Assembly (NCBI GenBank): GCA_040005265.1 | Contig: JBDTZF010000049.1 | Span: 1-18,176 of the forward strand | Source: JBDTZF01 sp040005265 | Lineage (GTDB): Bacteria > Verrucomicrobiota > Verrucomicrobiia > Chthoniobacterales > UBA10450 | Length of the DNA stretch: 18,176 nucleotides | Direction: 5' to 3' | Shown here: in pieces, positions 7,975 through 15,281 of the stretch | How positions within the stretch are numbered: the stretch's first letter is position 1 | Layout of the letters: each line of letters opens with the position of its first letter | Translations under genes and position numbers: made by a program | Notes under the pieces: model-generated | What the model was told of the DNA's origin: nothing | The model's database searches: none | What the model saw: the letters and a program-made list of their open reading frames with translations, nothing else

Positions 7975-8978
7975 AGCGACACGACTCCGCCCATGTTCGC
8001 CACTTGATAATCGAAAACGCTGTGGTTTGACTGGCTGGCGGCAAAAGTGCCGATCACTCCGGCGCTGATATTTTTTGTGATGCTGTAATTAGCGCCCAGC
8101 GCAAGAATTTCGCTGACATCGAGACGCGAATCCTGGTGGATGTAATCGCGCAGGGCGACGCGAGCTGAGGCATTAACGGAAAATTGGCGCGTCAAGTTTG
8201 CCGAATAGCCGACATAAGCTTCGTAATCGTTACGCCGGGGCGGTTCCTGGTCGGCCCCGAGGCTCAAATTCGCGCTGGCACCAATAGAGACCTGCTGGGC
8301 GCGGCCAAAGCGGAAAGGAATTTCGGCACTTAGAATAAAAGAGTAGTTCGAAAAAAAGTCAGAGAAGGTGTTCTTGCTGGTCAGACGATTGTAATCGTAC
8401 TCGGCGCGCAGAAGCAGATTATGAAATTGGGGCAAAAGGTATCGGAGGCCGATCTCGAAATCGAAGCTTCCGAAATCGAAACTGTCGAATCGGTCGTAAT
8501 AGAACATTTGTTCACGAACACCGATCAGTCCGTATAACGTTTGAGAAATCTGAGGCTCAAAAAACACCGACGCGGCCGGCGCGATGATGAAATCGTCCAT
8601 TTCGCCGTGGTTAGTGAGTGCGACGTTTGATGTCCAATAGAAGGGCGCGCCGACCGATACAGTGAACGGCTGATAGGAATCGCTCCGTTTGAGAATTTGT
8701 TGTTCACCGAGATCGGAATCATTGGGAGTGGAGACGGCGTGGCCATCGACGACACCGCTAGGTGATCCATTTGGGCCAAAGGCGGATGGAGCCTGGCTGC
8801 GGGCCAGTTGCGCTTGATCGGCCTGGACATCCTGGCCGAAGCTCCAACTGGAGGTGTTGAAAAACATCAACGCGCAGAGGGCCGTAGCGAACTGCATGCG
8901 ATAAAATGGGCGACGACTCATAAGGCGGAGTCCTGTTCTGAGGCTATTCATTTCCTGGGTCAAGCCGTTACTGTTCAT
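7959..8978 (-). CDS. Outer-membrane beta-barrel protein
   Basis: This 339-aa protein is predicted to be an outer-membrane barrel. After the signal (MQFATALCALMFFNTSSWSFGQ) and a short linker, residues from about 105 on are alternating amphipathic strands rich in Tyr, Phe and Asn (FTVSVGAPFYWTSNVAL, FDFEIGLRYLLPQ, LLLRAEYDYNRLTS, YSFILSAEIPFRFG, VSIGASANLSLG, YEAYVGYSANLT, FSVNASARVALRDY). It ends in VSLWIKF, and a terminal Phe is the usual BamA-recognition signal. There is no POTRA domain and it is too short for a TpsB/FhaC transporter. Start 8978 overlaps the upstream stop by ATGA but has no Shine-Dalgarno sequence; ATG 8921, preceded by AGGA and giving a standard-length signal peptide, is a real alternative. 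Lying between the two giant genes, it may be their membrane anchor or conduit (inference). Confidence 0.75.
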   Translation of the reverse strand: MNSNGLTQEMNSLRTGLRLMSRRPFYRMQFATALCALMFFNTSSWSFGQDVQADQAQLARSQAPSAFGPNGSPSGVVDGHAVSTPNDSDLGEQQILKRSDSYQPFTVSVGAPFYWTSNVALTNHGEMDDFIIAPAASVFFEPQISQTLYGLIGVREQMFYYDRFDSFDFGSFDFEIGLRYLLPQFHNLLLRAEYDYNRLTSKNTFSDFFSNYSFILSAEIPFRFGRAQQVSIGASANLSLGADQEPPRRNDYEAYVGYSANLTRQFSVNASARVALRDYIHQDSRLDVSEILALGANYSITKNISAGVIGTFAASQSNHSVFDYQVANMGGVVSLWIKF

Positions 8979-11900
8979 GGGTGAAGCGGCATCGAGTTGG
9001 TGGGCATGGGTGAGCGGATATGGATTATGGAGACGGCACCGTTTTCCCTGACCGGGGCGTCGACCTGCCGAAAGACCGTGCCGCCTGGATTGTGACCTCC
9101 GGATCCGCTACCGGTGCGTCCTCCTCCCGCGCCTGCATCGAACGGTGGAGGGGGAGTGGCGAGAGGTGTGGGATTGTTAGCGCCAGCACCGTCGAACGTG
9201 CCCGTATGCGTGCCGTTGCCGCCAAAGTCGGTGCTGTAATTTGGATGGTTGGTGTAGACGGAAACGGCCGCTCCGGCCATGTCAATGTGCACGGTTACGC
9301 CATCCATGATGTTGACGGTGTTGGCGGCTATGATCTTTGTGCTGGCTCCATTAAGAGAAACATTCGCAATAAAGTTGATGGTGCCGCTGCTACCGGTGGC
9401 GTAAAGCTTCAGCATCGTGTCGGCCGAGATAAAGCCGCCCCCGATATTAAGAACACCGTTTGTTCCGAGCGCGCCGATCTTTACGATGTCGGCGGCAATG
9501 TTTGCATTTGAGATGTTGATGACGCCGAAGTCCCCATCGTGACGGATTTCCACGGTCCCTCGCTCAGCGGTGATGGCTCCCGTATCTCCATTCGCATTGT
9601 CGATGTCGATGGTGCTGTTGTTCCCGCCGTTGGTTGCGTTGGTGCCGGTATTAGAGGCGACCAGAGTGATTTTCCCGCCCGGCCCGGGTGCCGCGTTGTT
9701 GAGCAACGAGAGTAACTGTGCCGAGCTGTTGACCGTAATCGCGCTGCCTGATGTCTTAGTGCTCGTGATGCTGAGATCGCCTCCGGTGGCGCTGCGGCGC
9801 ACTGGAGGAGAAGTGCCGTTCACCGATGGAATCGAATCATTCGAAGAAACCTGAACTGTTGAATTGACCGTTACAGTGCCGGCGCTGTCGATGGTCACGG
9901 TCCCGCCGTTGCCGCGCGTGAGTGTGCCTTGAGGACTGAGCGGGGCTGGAGTGGGAATTAGGCCGGTGAGAGTTGTGATGGCAGGCGCGTTGTTGTCGCC
10001 GTTGTTTAGGGTCACATCGCCGGTTGTCGTGATGTGAACCGTTCCGGCGCTGCCGCCCATGGTGGAAACGTCGTTGTAATTGCCGCCGTTGGCCTGGATG
10101 TAATTGAAAGTACCCGCGGAGCCGAGGGTTAATCCTCCGTTATTAATAGTCAGCGTGATCTTTCCGCCGTTGCCGGGATTATTGTTTCCAAAGTCCGGAC
10201 TGGCATCCGCGCCATTCGCCTTAAGAGTGGGAATGGCAGGCCCGGTAGTCACAATCGAGTCCACCGTCCAGTTCATGTCATCCGGGGTGTAATTAATATC
10301 ACCGAAGCTGCTCTCGCTTACGGGCCCGGCATCCGCGACATTGACCATGTTAAGGGACGTTGCGGTCAATTCGTTGACATGAAGGCTGGCGGTACTGCCC
10401 GTGCCTCCAGTAGCTCCCGTCGCGCCCACGGTGACAGTGTCGGTCGCTGAAACGGTGAAGGCGAAAAGGCCGCCTGTCACCGAGATCGATCCGTTCGCAG
10501 ACAGAACTTCCGGAACGGAGACGATTCCTCCTACCGTAATATTTCCGGCGCTGCTCTCGGTGCCAGCCGTCACTTTCCCCCAGGAATCGATATCGCCACC
10601 CACCGTGATGTCACCGTCTGAATGAACCGTGACCTTTCCTTGGGAAGCAAAAGGATTGTCGTTATTAAGAATCTTGGCGAGAAGCGTTCCGCCGACGTCG
10701 ATCGATGCGGCACTAACGTCGATTCTCCCGCTGGTGCCATTAACGTCGATGCCGGTAGCCCCTGCGTTGCCGTCGAGAATTTGGAAGATCGCGCCGTTGG
10801 TCGTGGTAAGCGCGCCGCTGATACTGAAATTGATACTTCCTCCGGAACTAATCGAACCACCGCCGCGGCTGTCGATGAGCGCGTTGATCGAAAACGCCGT
10901 GAGACCACCTCCAGCTGTAACGTCTCCTGTTGTCACAGAAATATTTCCGCCGGAATCGATCAGACCGCTGAGACTGTTGTCTACGGTAAGATTCAGACCC
11001 TGCGTGGTGAGGTTGTTCCCGGTCGTGATGGAGATATTTCCGCCGTCGGCGATGTGGCCGCTGCTAGAGTTTGTAACGAGCAGAAAGAGGTCGCCCGAGT
11101 TCTCGGTGCTTAGATTCCTGCCCGCATGTAAGGTGATATTTGCGCCCTTATCGAGGTCACTACTCGAATTATCGATCTCAATATCAACCCCGCTCGGAGC
11201 CTTGTCCCCGATGGCCTGTCCGACCGTAAGATTGTTCGCGATTGCGTCGAGTGTCACGCTCATGCCGTCGGTCGTGCCGCCGTTGCTCCGTCTTATCGTG
11301 ATTGCATCCGGCGAAAAAATGTTATGCCCGGCTTTGAGCGTAACGTCGCCGCTCGAGTTCTCCGCGGATTGATCGCTAAAGAAACCACTTAAAGTGAGAT
11401 CGTGTCCGGCGGACATCGAGATCGTGACAGCATCAATTGACGAAGCCGACGCGTTTGGCGCAAGGTCGCGCCCGGTGACGGCGAAGAATTGTTCCGTCGT
11501 AATGCTCGACGTCACGACCATGTCGCGCTCGGCGTAGAGATCGACATGCTCGCCCGTACTGACATCTGAGCCGAGCGTGAGATCGCTGGTCGCGCCCCGG
11601 GCATAAATCGTCATGTCATGCATAATGGAGAAAGAAGTCTCCGAATCGAGAGTGATCGGGCCATTCACGGTGGCGAGCAGCAGTCCCCGGATGCCGCCGA
11701 AAGCAAGCTGGCCCGCAGCGCTGGACGTAATGCTATTCACCGCGATCAGACCAAGGCTAATCGGCCCGTTGGTAGTGTCGACGGTTGGATCGCCTGCCAA
11801 TACCAGGTTGTTGAACTTGAAAACCGCTCCTCCCGGTCTCTCGTTTCCTCCGTTGTTATTTCCGATCTGATCGTCGAACCCGCTCGATGTATCGAAGACT

Positions 11901-12970
11901 GATGTCGATCCAAATGCCCACAGCGAAAACAACCCGTCCGTAGCGCGATCGCGATAAATGGTACCGTTATCAGTCTGGCCATTCGTTGTAATCGTTGGGT
12001 CGGTCGTGATCACCGTTCCCGAATTAATCGTATAAGGATCGGGCGATGAGATCGTATTGGGCGGCCCGAATTTGCCGGGTGCCGGAGTTGGAGTGGGCGT
12101 GCCGCCCGGAGTCGGAGTGGGTGTACCGCCTGGGGTCGGAGTGGGCGTACCGCCCGGAGTTGGAGTGGGCGTACCGCCCGGCGTTGAAGTGGGTGTCGAA
12201 GCCGCCGCCGCCTGGTCGGTCTTATTGAGCGTGTCGTCCTGATTGGATTGCGAAGTCCCATCGCCGCTTCCCTCCTCCTCATTGATCTGAAGCAAAATCA
12301 GATAATCGTTAGCCAGCGCAGGAAAATCAGTCAGCAAACGCGAGGTGGTATAAACCAGTTTGGTATGAATTTTCTCGGGCTTGCTCAGGGTGCCGTCGGT
12401 GTTCAACATCACCATTTCTCCGGCGTGCACCTCTACGCAGTCTTCATCAGTCCGGGGTTTCTGGCCCGGCACAAGCACAGGCGTCCGGCAAAGATGACCG
12501 ACGCCTTCGAGCACGATCATTTTCTTGGGATAACCCGGATTGGATGAAATCAGGGTAGTGCCACCAGTAATCGACGCGGTCACGGCCGCGGTCCGAACTT
12601 GAGCGGCTTCGCCGCCGTGCGGTACCGACAATAATATGGCGCCGCTATCGAGGTTCACTTCGCGGGTGCCGCCTTTAATGCTGAAGACGGTGTTCTGGCC
12701 GAGCCGGGTGATGGTCTGGTCGGTGAATGTCAATTCGGCGCGCGATTCGGCGCCGGTGCGCACGGCCATTCCCTGTTTCACATCGTCATTGATCGTCGCG
12801 GGACGCGGAGCCGCATTCGCCCCCAGCAAACGCACATCCTGAATGACTCGCGAAACTCGCGCATCTTCCAGCGCCGCCGCTCTGGCCGAAGGTGTTACGA
12901 CAACGAAAGATATCAACACGCAGAGCGCGGCGACCAAGCCAGCGGATCTTTTGGTTTGCATCATCTTCAT
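8975..12970 (-). CDS. 1331-aa secreted FecR plus beta-helix (haemagglutinin-like) protein
   Basis: This is the largest protein of the window. It has a signal peptide (LVAALCVLISFVVVTPSARA, cleavage near residue 31) and a FecR-like domain (about 35-190) with AVRTGAESRAELTFTDQT, RLGQNTVFSI, NLDSGAILLSVPHGG, ASITGGTTLIS and IVLEGVGHLC. A Thr/Pro linker of GGTPTPTP repeats occupies about 258-296. A long region of beta-helix-like repeats follows to about 1270 (GGNISVTTGDVTAGGG, GKVTVHSDGDITVGG, GNITVGGIVSV), then a Gly/Pro-rich tail. From PYTINSGTVI onwards it matches the 1108-aa protein in several blocks, including AQLLSLLNNAAPGPGGKIT and ADIVKIGALG. The ATG directly follows the TAA of the upstream gene with no gap. 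It is probably a surface adhesin, filament or matrix protein; the export route beyond the inner membrane is unknown. Confidence 0.8.
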   Translation of the reverse strand: MKMMQTKRSAGLVAALCVLISFVVVTPSARAAALEDARVSRVIQDVRLLGANAAPRPATINDDVKQGMAVRTGAESRAELTFTDQTITRLGQNTVFSIKGGTREVNLDSGAILLSVPHGGEAAQVRTAAVTASITGGTTLISSNPGYPKKMIVLEGVGHLCRTPVLVPGQKPRTDEDCVEVHAGEMVMLNTDGTLSKPEKIHTKLVYTTSRLLTDFPALANDYLILLQINEEEGSGDGTSQSNQDDTLNKTDQAAAASTPTSTPGGTPTPTPGGTPTPTPGGTPTPTPGGTPTPTPAPGKFGPPNTISSPDPYTINSGTVITTDPTITTNGQTDNGTIYRDRATDGLFSLWAFGSTSVFDTSSGFDDQIGNNNGGNERPGGAVFKFNNLVLAGDPTVDTTNGPISLGLIAVNSITSSAAGQLAFGGIRGLLLATVNGPITLDSETSFSIMHDMTIYARGATSDLTLGSDVSTGEHVDLYAERDMVVTSSITTEQFFAVTGRDLAPNASASSIDAVTISMSAGHDLTLSGFFSDQSAENSSGDVTLKAGHNIFSPDAITIRRSNGGTTDGMSVTLDAIANNLTVGQAIGDKAPSGVDIEIDNSSSDLDKGANITLHAGRNLSTENSGDLFLLVTNSSSGHIADGGNISITTGNNLTTQGLNLTVDNSLSGLIDSGGNISVTTGDVTAGGGLTAFSINALIDSRGGGSISSGGSINFSISGALTTTNGAIFQILDGNAGATGIDVNGTSGRIDVSAASIDVGGTLLAKILNNDNPFASQGKVTVHSDGDITVGGDIDSWGKVTAGTESSAGNITVGGIVSVPEVLSANGSISVTGGLFAFTVSATDTVTVGATGATGGTGSTASLHVNELTATSLNMVNVADAGPVSESSFGDINYTPDDMNWTVDSIVTTGPAIPTLKANGADASPDFGNNNPGNGGKITLTINNGGLTLGSAGTFNYIQANGGNYNDVSTMGGSAGTVHITTTGDVTLNNGDNNAPAITTLTGLIPTPAPLSPQGTLTRGNGGTVTIDSAGTVTVNSTVQVSSNDSIPSVNGTSPPVRRSATGGDLSITSTKTSGSAITVNSSAQLLSLLNNAAPGPGGKITLVASNTGTNATNGGNNSTIDIDNANGDTGAITAERGTVEIRHDGDFGVINISNANIAADIVKIGALGTNGVLNIGGGFISADTMLKLYATGSSGTINFIANVSLNGASTKIIAANTVNIMDGVTVHIDMAGAAVSVYTNHPNYSTDFGGNGTHTGTFDGAGANNPTPLATPPPPFDAGAGGGRTGSGSGGHNPGGTVFRQVDAPVRENGAVSIIHIRSPMPTNSMPLHP
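12084..12198. repeat. 24-bp tandem repeat coding for a GGTPTPTP linker
   Basis: Four 24-bp units start at 12084, 12108, 12132 and 12156, followed by a partial diverged unit. They differ by a few bases and encode GGTPTPTP on the - strand. The unit is 8 codons, so copy-number changes keep the frame. It separates the FecR domain from the beta-helix part of the 1331-aa protein, as a flexible or wall-spanning linker would. Confidence 0.9.
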
Positions 12971-13798
12971 TTACTTTCCCGGGTTGCTCGCTTCGGTTGA
13001 TTCGCCTGAGGCAGGCGCCGGGGTTCGGTTAGCGGAATCGGCTGGTTTCACCTTGCCCAGGTCGAGCTGCGAAGGATCGACCAGCGAGACCATTGTTCCG
13101 CCGCCGAAAATCACGAGATTGGTATCGATCAGTCTCTTTTTCGATTTGTCGCGCACCTGTTTTTGCGTTTCCGACGCGATCAACTGCTCGCTGCGCAAAG
13201 GTGGAAGATCGACAATGAACCGGCTCGTCGTCACGAAGCGACCGATATCGAAGTCCACCGGATCGCTCAACGGCGTAGCCGGGTTGCCAATGATCATTTG
13301 TCCTGGCCTAACAAGAACGGAATCGCCCCAGTGCCGCGGACGGTACAACCGGCCGGTTCCCTGCAGCACCAGAAATTTACAAACGCCGGGATGATATTCG
13401 AACATCGCGGTCGTCCCGGTGATCGCAGCCACAACTTCCGACGCCTGAATTTTCGCGTGGCTGGCTTTTTTCGACGCCTGCACCAGCACCGCGCCGGTTT
13501 CTAAATTCAAATCGCGCGGGCCATTCTTAAAATCGAAAGATGTGTTGGCCGCGGCGCGCACCACCGTGTCATCGCCCAGGGTTACTTCGACGCGCGAGTC
13601 ATTGCCGGTTCGAAGCGCAGTCTTCTCGCTCACAATATCGTTCACGGATGCGGCGCGGGGTGCACCGCCCGCTTCGATCAATTGCACATCGTTGGCGACA
13701 GCCGTGACCCGGGCGTTGCCTGCTGAAGCGGCGTTCAGCCCGCCCGGAAGCGAGATCGCAACAGTTGCCAAAGCAAGAAGTTGAAAATGTGGACTCAT
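12971..13798 (-). CDS. Secreted FecR-domain protein, first gene of the surface operon
   Basis: This 275-aa protein has a signal peptide (MSPHFQLLALATVAISLPGG, likely cleavage after LNAASA) and one FecR-like domain. The domain shows ALRTGNDSRVEVTLGDDT, AANTSFDF, NLETGAVLVQASKK, AAITGTTAMFEYHPG and LVLQGTGRLY. It is the most diverged of the four FecR paralogs here. The C-terminus (about 205-275) is Lys/Arg-containing, then Pro/Ser/Ala-rich. The frame is open further upstream to 13963, but that part translates a palindromic repeat (SRAGVSPAEE, TGKMPVL), so I start at ATG 13798, which begins the signal peptide and has GGGGG about 10 bases before it. A TTGACC (13858-13863, - strand) with a poor -10 16 bases away might be the operon promoter; this is weak. 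The stop abuts the ATG of the 1331-aa gene. Confidence 0.8.
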   Translation of the reverse strand: MSPHFQLLALATVAISLPGGLNAASAGNARVTAVANDVQLIEAGGAPRAASVNDIVSEKTALRTGNDSRVEVTLGDDTVVRAAANTSFDFKNGPRDLNLETGAVLVQASKKASHAKIQASEVVAAITGTTAMFEYHPGVCKFLVLQGTGRLYRPRHWGDSVLVRPGQMIIGNPATPLSDPVDFDIGRFVTTSRFIVDLPPLRSEQLIASETQKQVRDKSKKRLIDTNLVIFGGGTMVSLVDPSQLDLGKVKPADSANRTPAPASGESTEASNPGK

Positions 13799-13872
13799 GC
13801 CGCTTGCCCCCGCGGGCCCTAGTTTCGGTCGCCTTTTTTGAGGCTTCGCGCTTGTAGGGTCAAGCTTTTTGA

Positions 13873-13977
13873 GTAGCACAGGCATCTTGCCTGTGGGGCC
13901 GGCGGCCATCTTGGCTGCCGCTTTTTCTTCTGCAGGCGAGACGCCCGCTCGACTCACAGGCAAGATGCCTGTGCTAC
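13873..13977. repeat. Palindromic repeat element with 23-bp perfect inverted ends
   Basis: Positions 13873-13895 and 13955-13977 are exact 23-bp inverted repeats (containing CACAGGCATCTTGCCTGTG-type arms, themselves near-palindromic). The 59-bp centre holds two more hairpin-forming stretches: CGGCGGCCATCTTGGCTGCCG, and a GCAGGCGAGACGCCCGC-like segment that recurs inside rho near 16775. It fills the gap between rnd and the FecR operon and overlaps the rnd stop codon. No T-tract follows on the - strand, so it is not a standard terminator. It looks like a non-autonomous REP/MITE-like element. Confidence 0.85.
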
Positions 13978-15281
13978 AGCCCCAGCAACTCGCGTTGCCA
14001 CGGGACGAGAAGCTTTTCCGCCTGTGTGGAATCGGCCGCGAGCGTCTCTAAAGCGCCGCGCGGTGCTACAAACGCCGGTTCCAGTTTCAGTTCCTTGGCC
14101 GCACGGTCGCGCCGTTGCCGCAACTCTTCGGTCCGACGCACTTGCTCAGCGGTGGGCCGGGTCCCAAAACGTCGCCGGGCGATTGGCCAGCGGTCTTCCG
14201 GCAATTGCAATGCCTGTTCCGCCGCGTGACGAAACGCGACACGGCGTCGCTCGGAAAAATGTCGAAAATCCGGCTTCTTCCCGGAAGCAAAATCCTCCGC
14301 TGCTTCCAGTAGTTCGTGATTTTGCAAAATATGAAACGGAGGGCGATCGACCGCTTCCGCTTCTTTCTCCCGCCATTGCCAAAGGGCGCGCAACACCACT
14401 ACCGGTCGCCCGCGCAACGCACCCGAACCGCGAATCCTCCAGACATCCTCCTCGTCGCGGACGCGTGCCATTGCGGCTTGCTCGACCGCCCGCTGGCAGG
14501 ATTGCCGGAACCAATCCAAACGCTGAGCCTGATCCAGTTCCGCTTCCAGTTTTTCGGCGAGCGGCAGCAAGTAAAGTGTGTCGTTGATCGCGTATTCCGC
14601 CATGCGCGCCGATAACGGCCGTTGCGCCCAGTTCGCCTTTTGCGAGCCTTTGGGCAGCTCGATTTCGAAGTATTGTTTCACCAGCGCGGCCAGGCTGAAC
14701 GCGCGGATCCCGAGCAAGCGCGACGCGATCACCGTGTCGAAAACTTTTTTGGCGGTGAAGTTGAAACCGCGGCGCAGCATTCGCAGATCGAAATCTGCCC
14801 CTTGCAGAACAATCTCCTTGGGCTCGAGCACCTCGCGCAGTGGCGCAAGATCGACATCGGCCAGTGGATCGACGATGAAATCACGTCGTGTAGTGGCGGC
14901 CGTGTCGGCCGCATTCCGCGGGTCCGCCGTGCTTGCCTCGCCGTCGCTTCGCGAAGGCGTGTCGGCCGCATTCCCCGGATTTGCGGTGGCTTCCGCAGCC
15001 GGCAAACTGATCTGGACCAGACAAAGTTTTTCCCGGTAACAATGGAGACTGTCCGCTTCGGTATCGATCGCGATGCGTTGGTGCGGAGCGATCTTCTTAA
15101 CCAATTCGGCCAACTGCGCGTTATTCGCAATAATGCCGCCGGCCGATGGCGAATGACGAATGCCGGATGACGCACGAACTTCTGAATCACGGGAATGATG
15201 GCTACGCTCCGGGCGCTGTTTCGTCATTCCGGGACTCCAGTCGTCATTCGTCATTAGAGCTTCGTCATTCCCCGCGTTCAT
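13974..15281 (-). CDS. rnd: Ribonuclease D-like 3'-5' exonuclease with HRDC domain and repeat-derived insert
   Basis: This DEDDy exoribonuclease acts on 3' ends of tRNA precursors and other stable RNA. In the 435-aa product from ATG 15281, motif I is IDTEADS (Asp73, Glu75), motif II is QGADFDLRML (Asp165) and motif III is EYAINDTLYL (Tyr230, Asp234). An HRDC-like helical domain follows at about 290-360 (VVLRALWQWREKEAEAVDRPPF). All catalytic residues are present. Between strands VQIS and FIVDPLADVDLAPL, where relatives have a short turn, lie about 40 residues (94-134) encoded by palindromic repeats. The first about 47 residues are also repeat-like, so the true conserved start may be near GGIIANNAQLAEL. 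The ATG overlaps the rho stop (ATGA), suggesting co-transcription. The stop TAG lies in another repeat. Confidence 0.85.
   Translation of the reverse strand: MNAGNDEALMTNDDWSPGMTKQRPERSHHSRDSEVRASSGIRHSPSAGGIIANNAQLAELVKKIAPHQRIAIDTEADSLHCYREKLCLVQISLPAAEATANPGNAADTPSRSDGEASTADPRNAADTAATTRRDFIVDPLADVDLAPLREVLEPKEIVLQGADFDLRMLRRGFNFTAKKVFDTVIASRLLGIRAFSLAALVKQYFEIELPKGSQKANWAQRPLSARMAEYAINDTLYLLPLAEKLEAELDQAQRLDWFRQSCQRAVEQAAMARVRDEEDVWRIRGSGALRGRPVVVLRALWQWREKEAEAVDRPPFHILQNHELLEAAEDFASGKKPDFRHFSERRRVAFRHAAEQALQLPEDRWPIARRRFGTRPTAEQVRRTEELRQRRDRAAKELKLEPAFVAPRGALETLAADSTQAEKLLVPWQRELLGL
14880..15002. repeat. Palindromic repeats inserted in frame in rnd
   Basis: The hairpin GCGGCCGTGTCGGCCGC (14896-14912; 7-bp arms, TGT loop) is followed by a 49-bp block (14922-14970) that is nearly identical to 16655-16703 in rho, and then by a half-hairpin GTGTCGGCCGCA. 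Read on the - strand it gives the AADTAA and AADTPS peptides found in the Rho extension, in the same frame. Confidence 0.85.
15151..15281. repeat. Imperfect inverted repeat of GAATGACGAA words at the rnd start
   Basis: GAATGACGAATGCCGGATGACG (15151-15172) faces several TCGTCATTC words (15221-15229, 15241-15249, 15262-15270). This gives an inverted, partly tandem, low-complexity element. It spans the rho/rnd junction and encodes the first about 47 residues of RNase D. It is unrelated in sequence to the GCGGCCG hairpins. Confidence 0.7.

Noticed and set aside
7959..8978. TpsB/FhaC-type two-partner secretion transporter
   Set aside because: The barrel has only about 235 residues of strands, no POTRA domain and no TpsB signature, so it does not fit despite the adhesin-like neighbours.
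9020..11902. Open frames antisense to the 1331-aa gene
   Set aside because: Same reason: low-complexity mirror translations without start signals or recognisable motifs.
13799..13963. N-terminal extension of the first FecR gene up to 13963
   Set aside because: It translates the palindromic repeat and would bury the signal peptide 55 residues inside the protein. ATG 13798 is a better start.
13873..13977. Intrinsic terminator after rnd
   Set aside because: The hairpin is strong, but no T-tract follows on the transcribed - strand, and the structure is explained by the repeat element.
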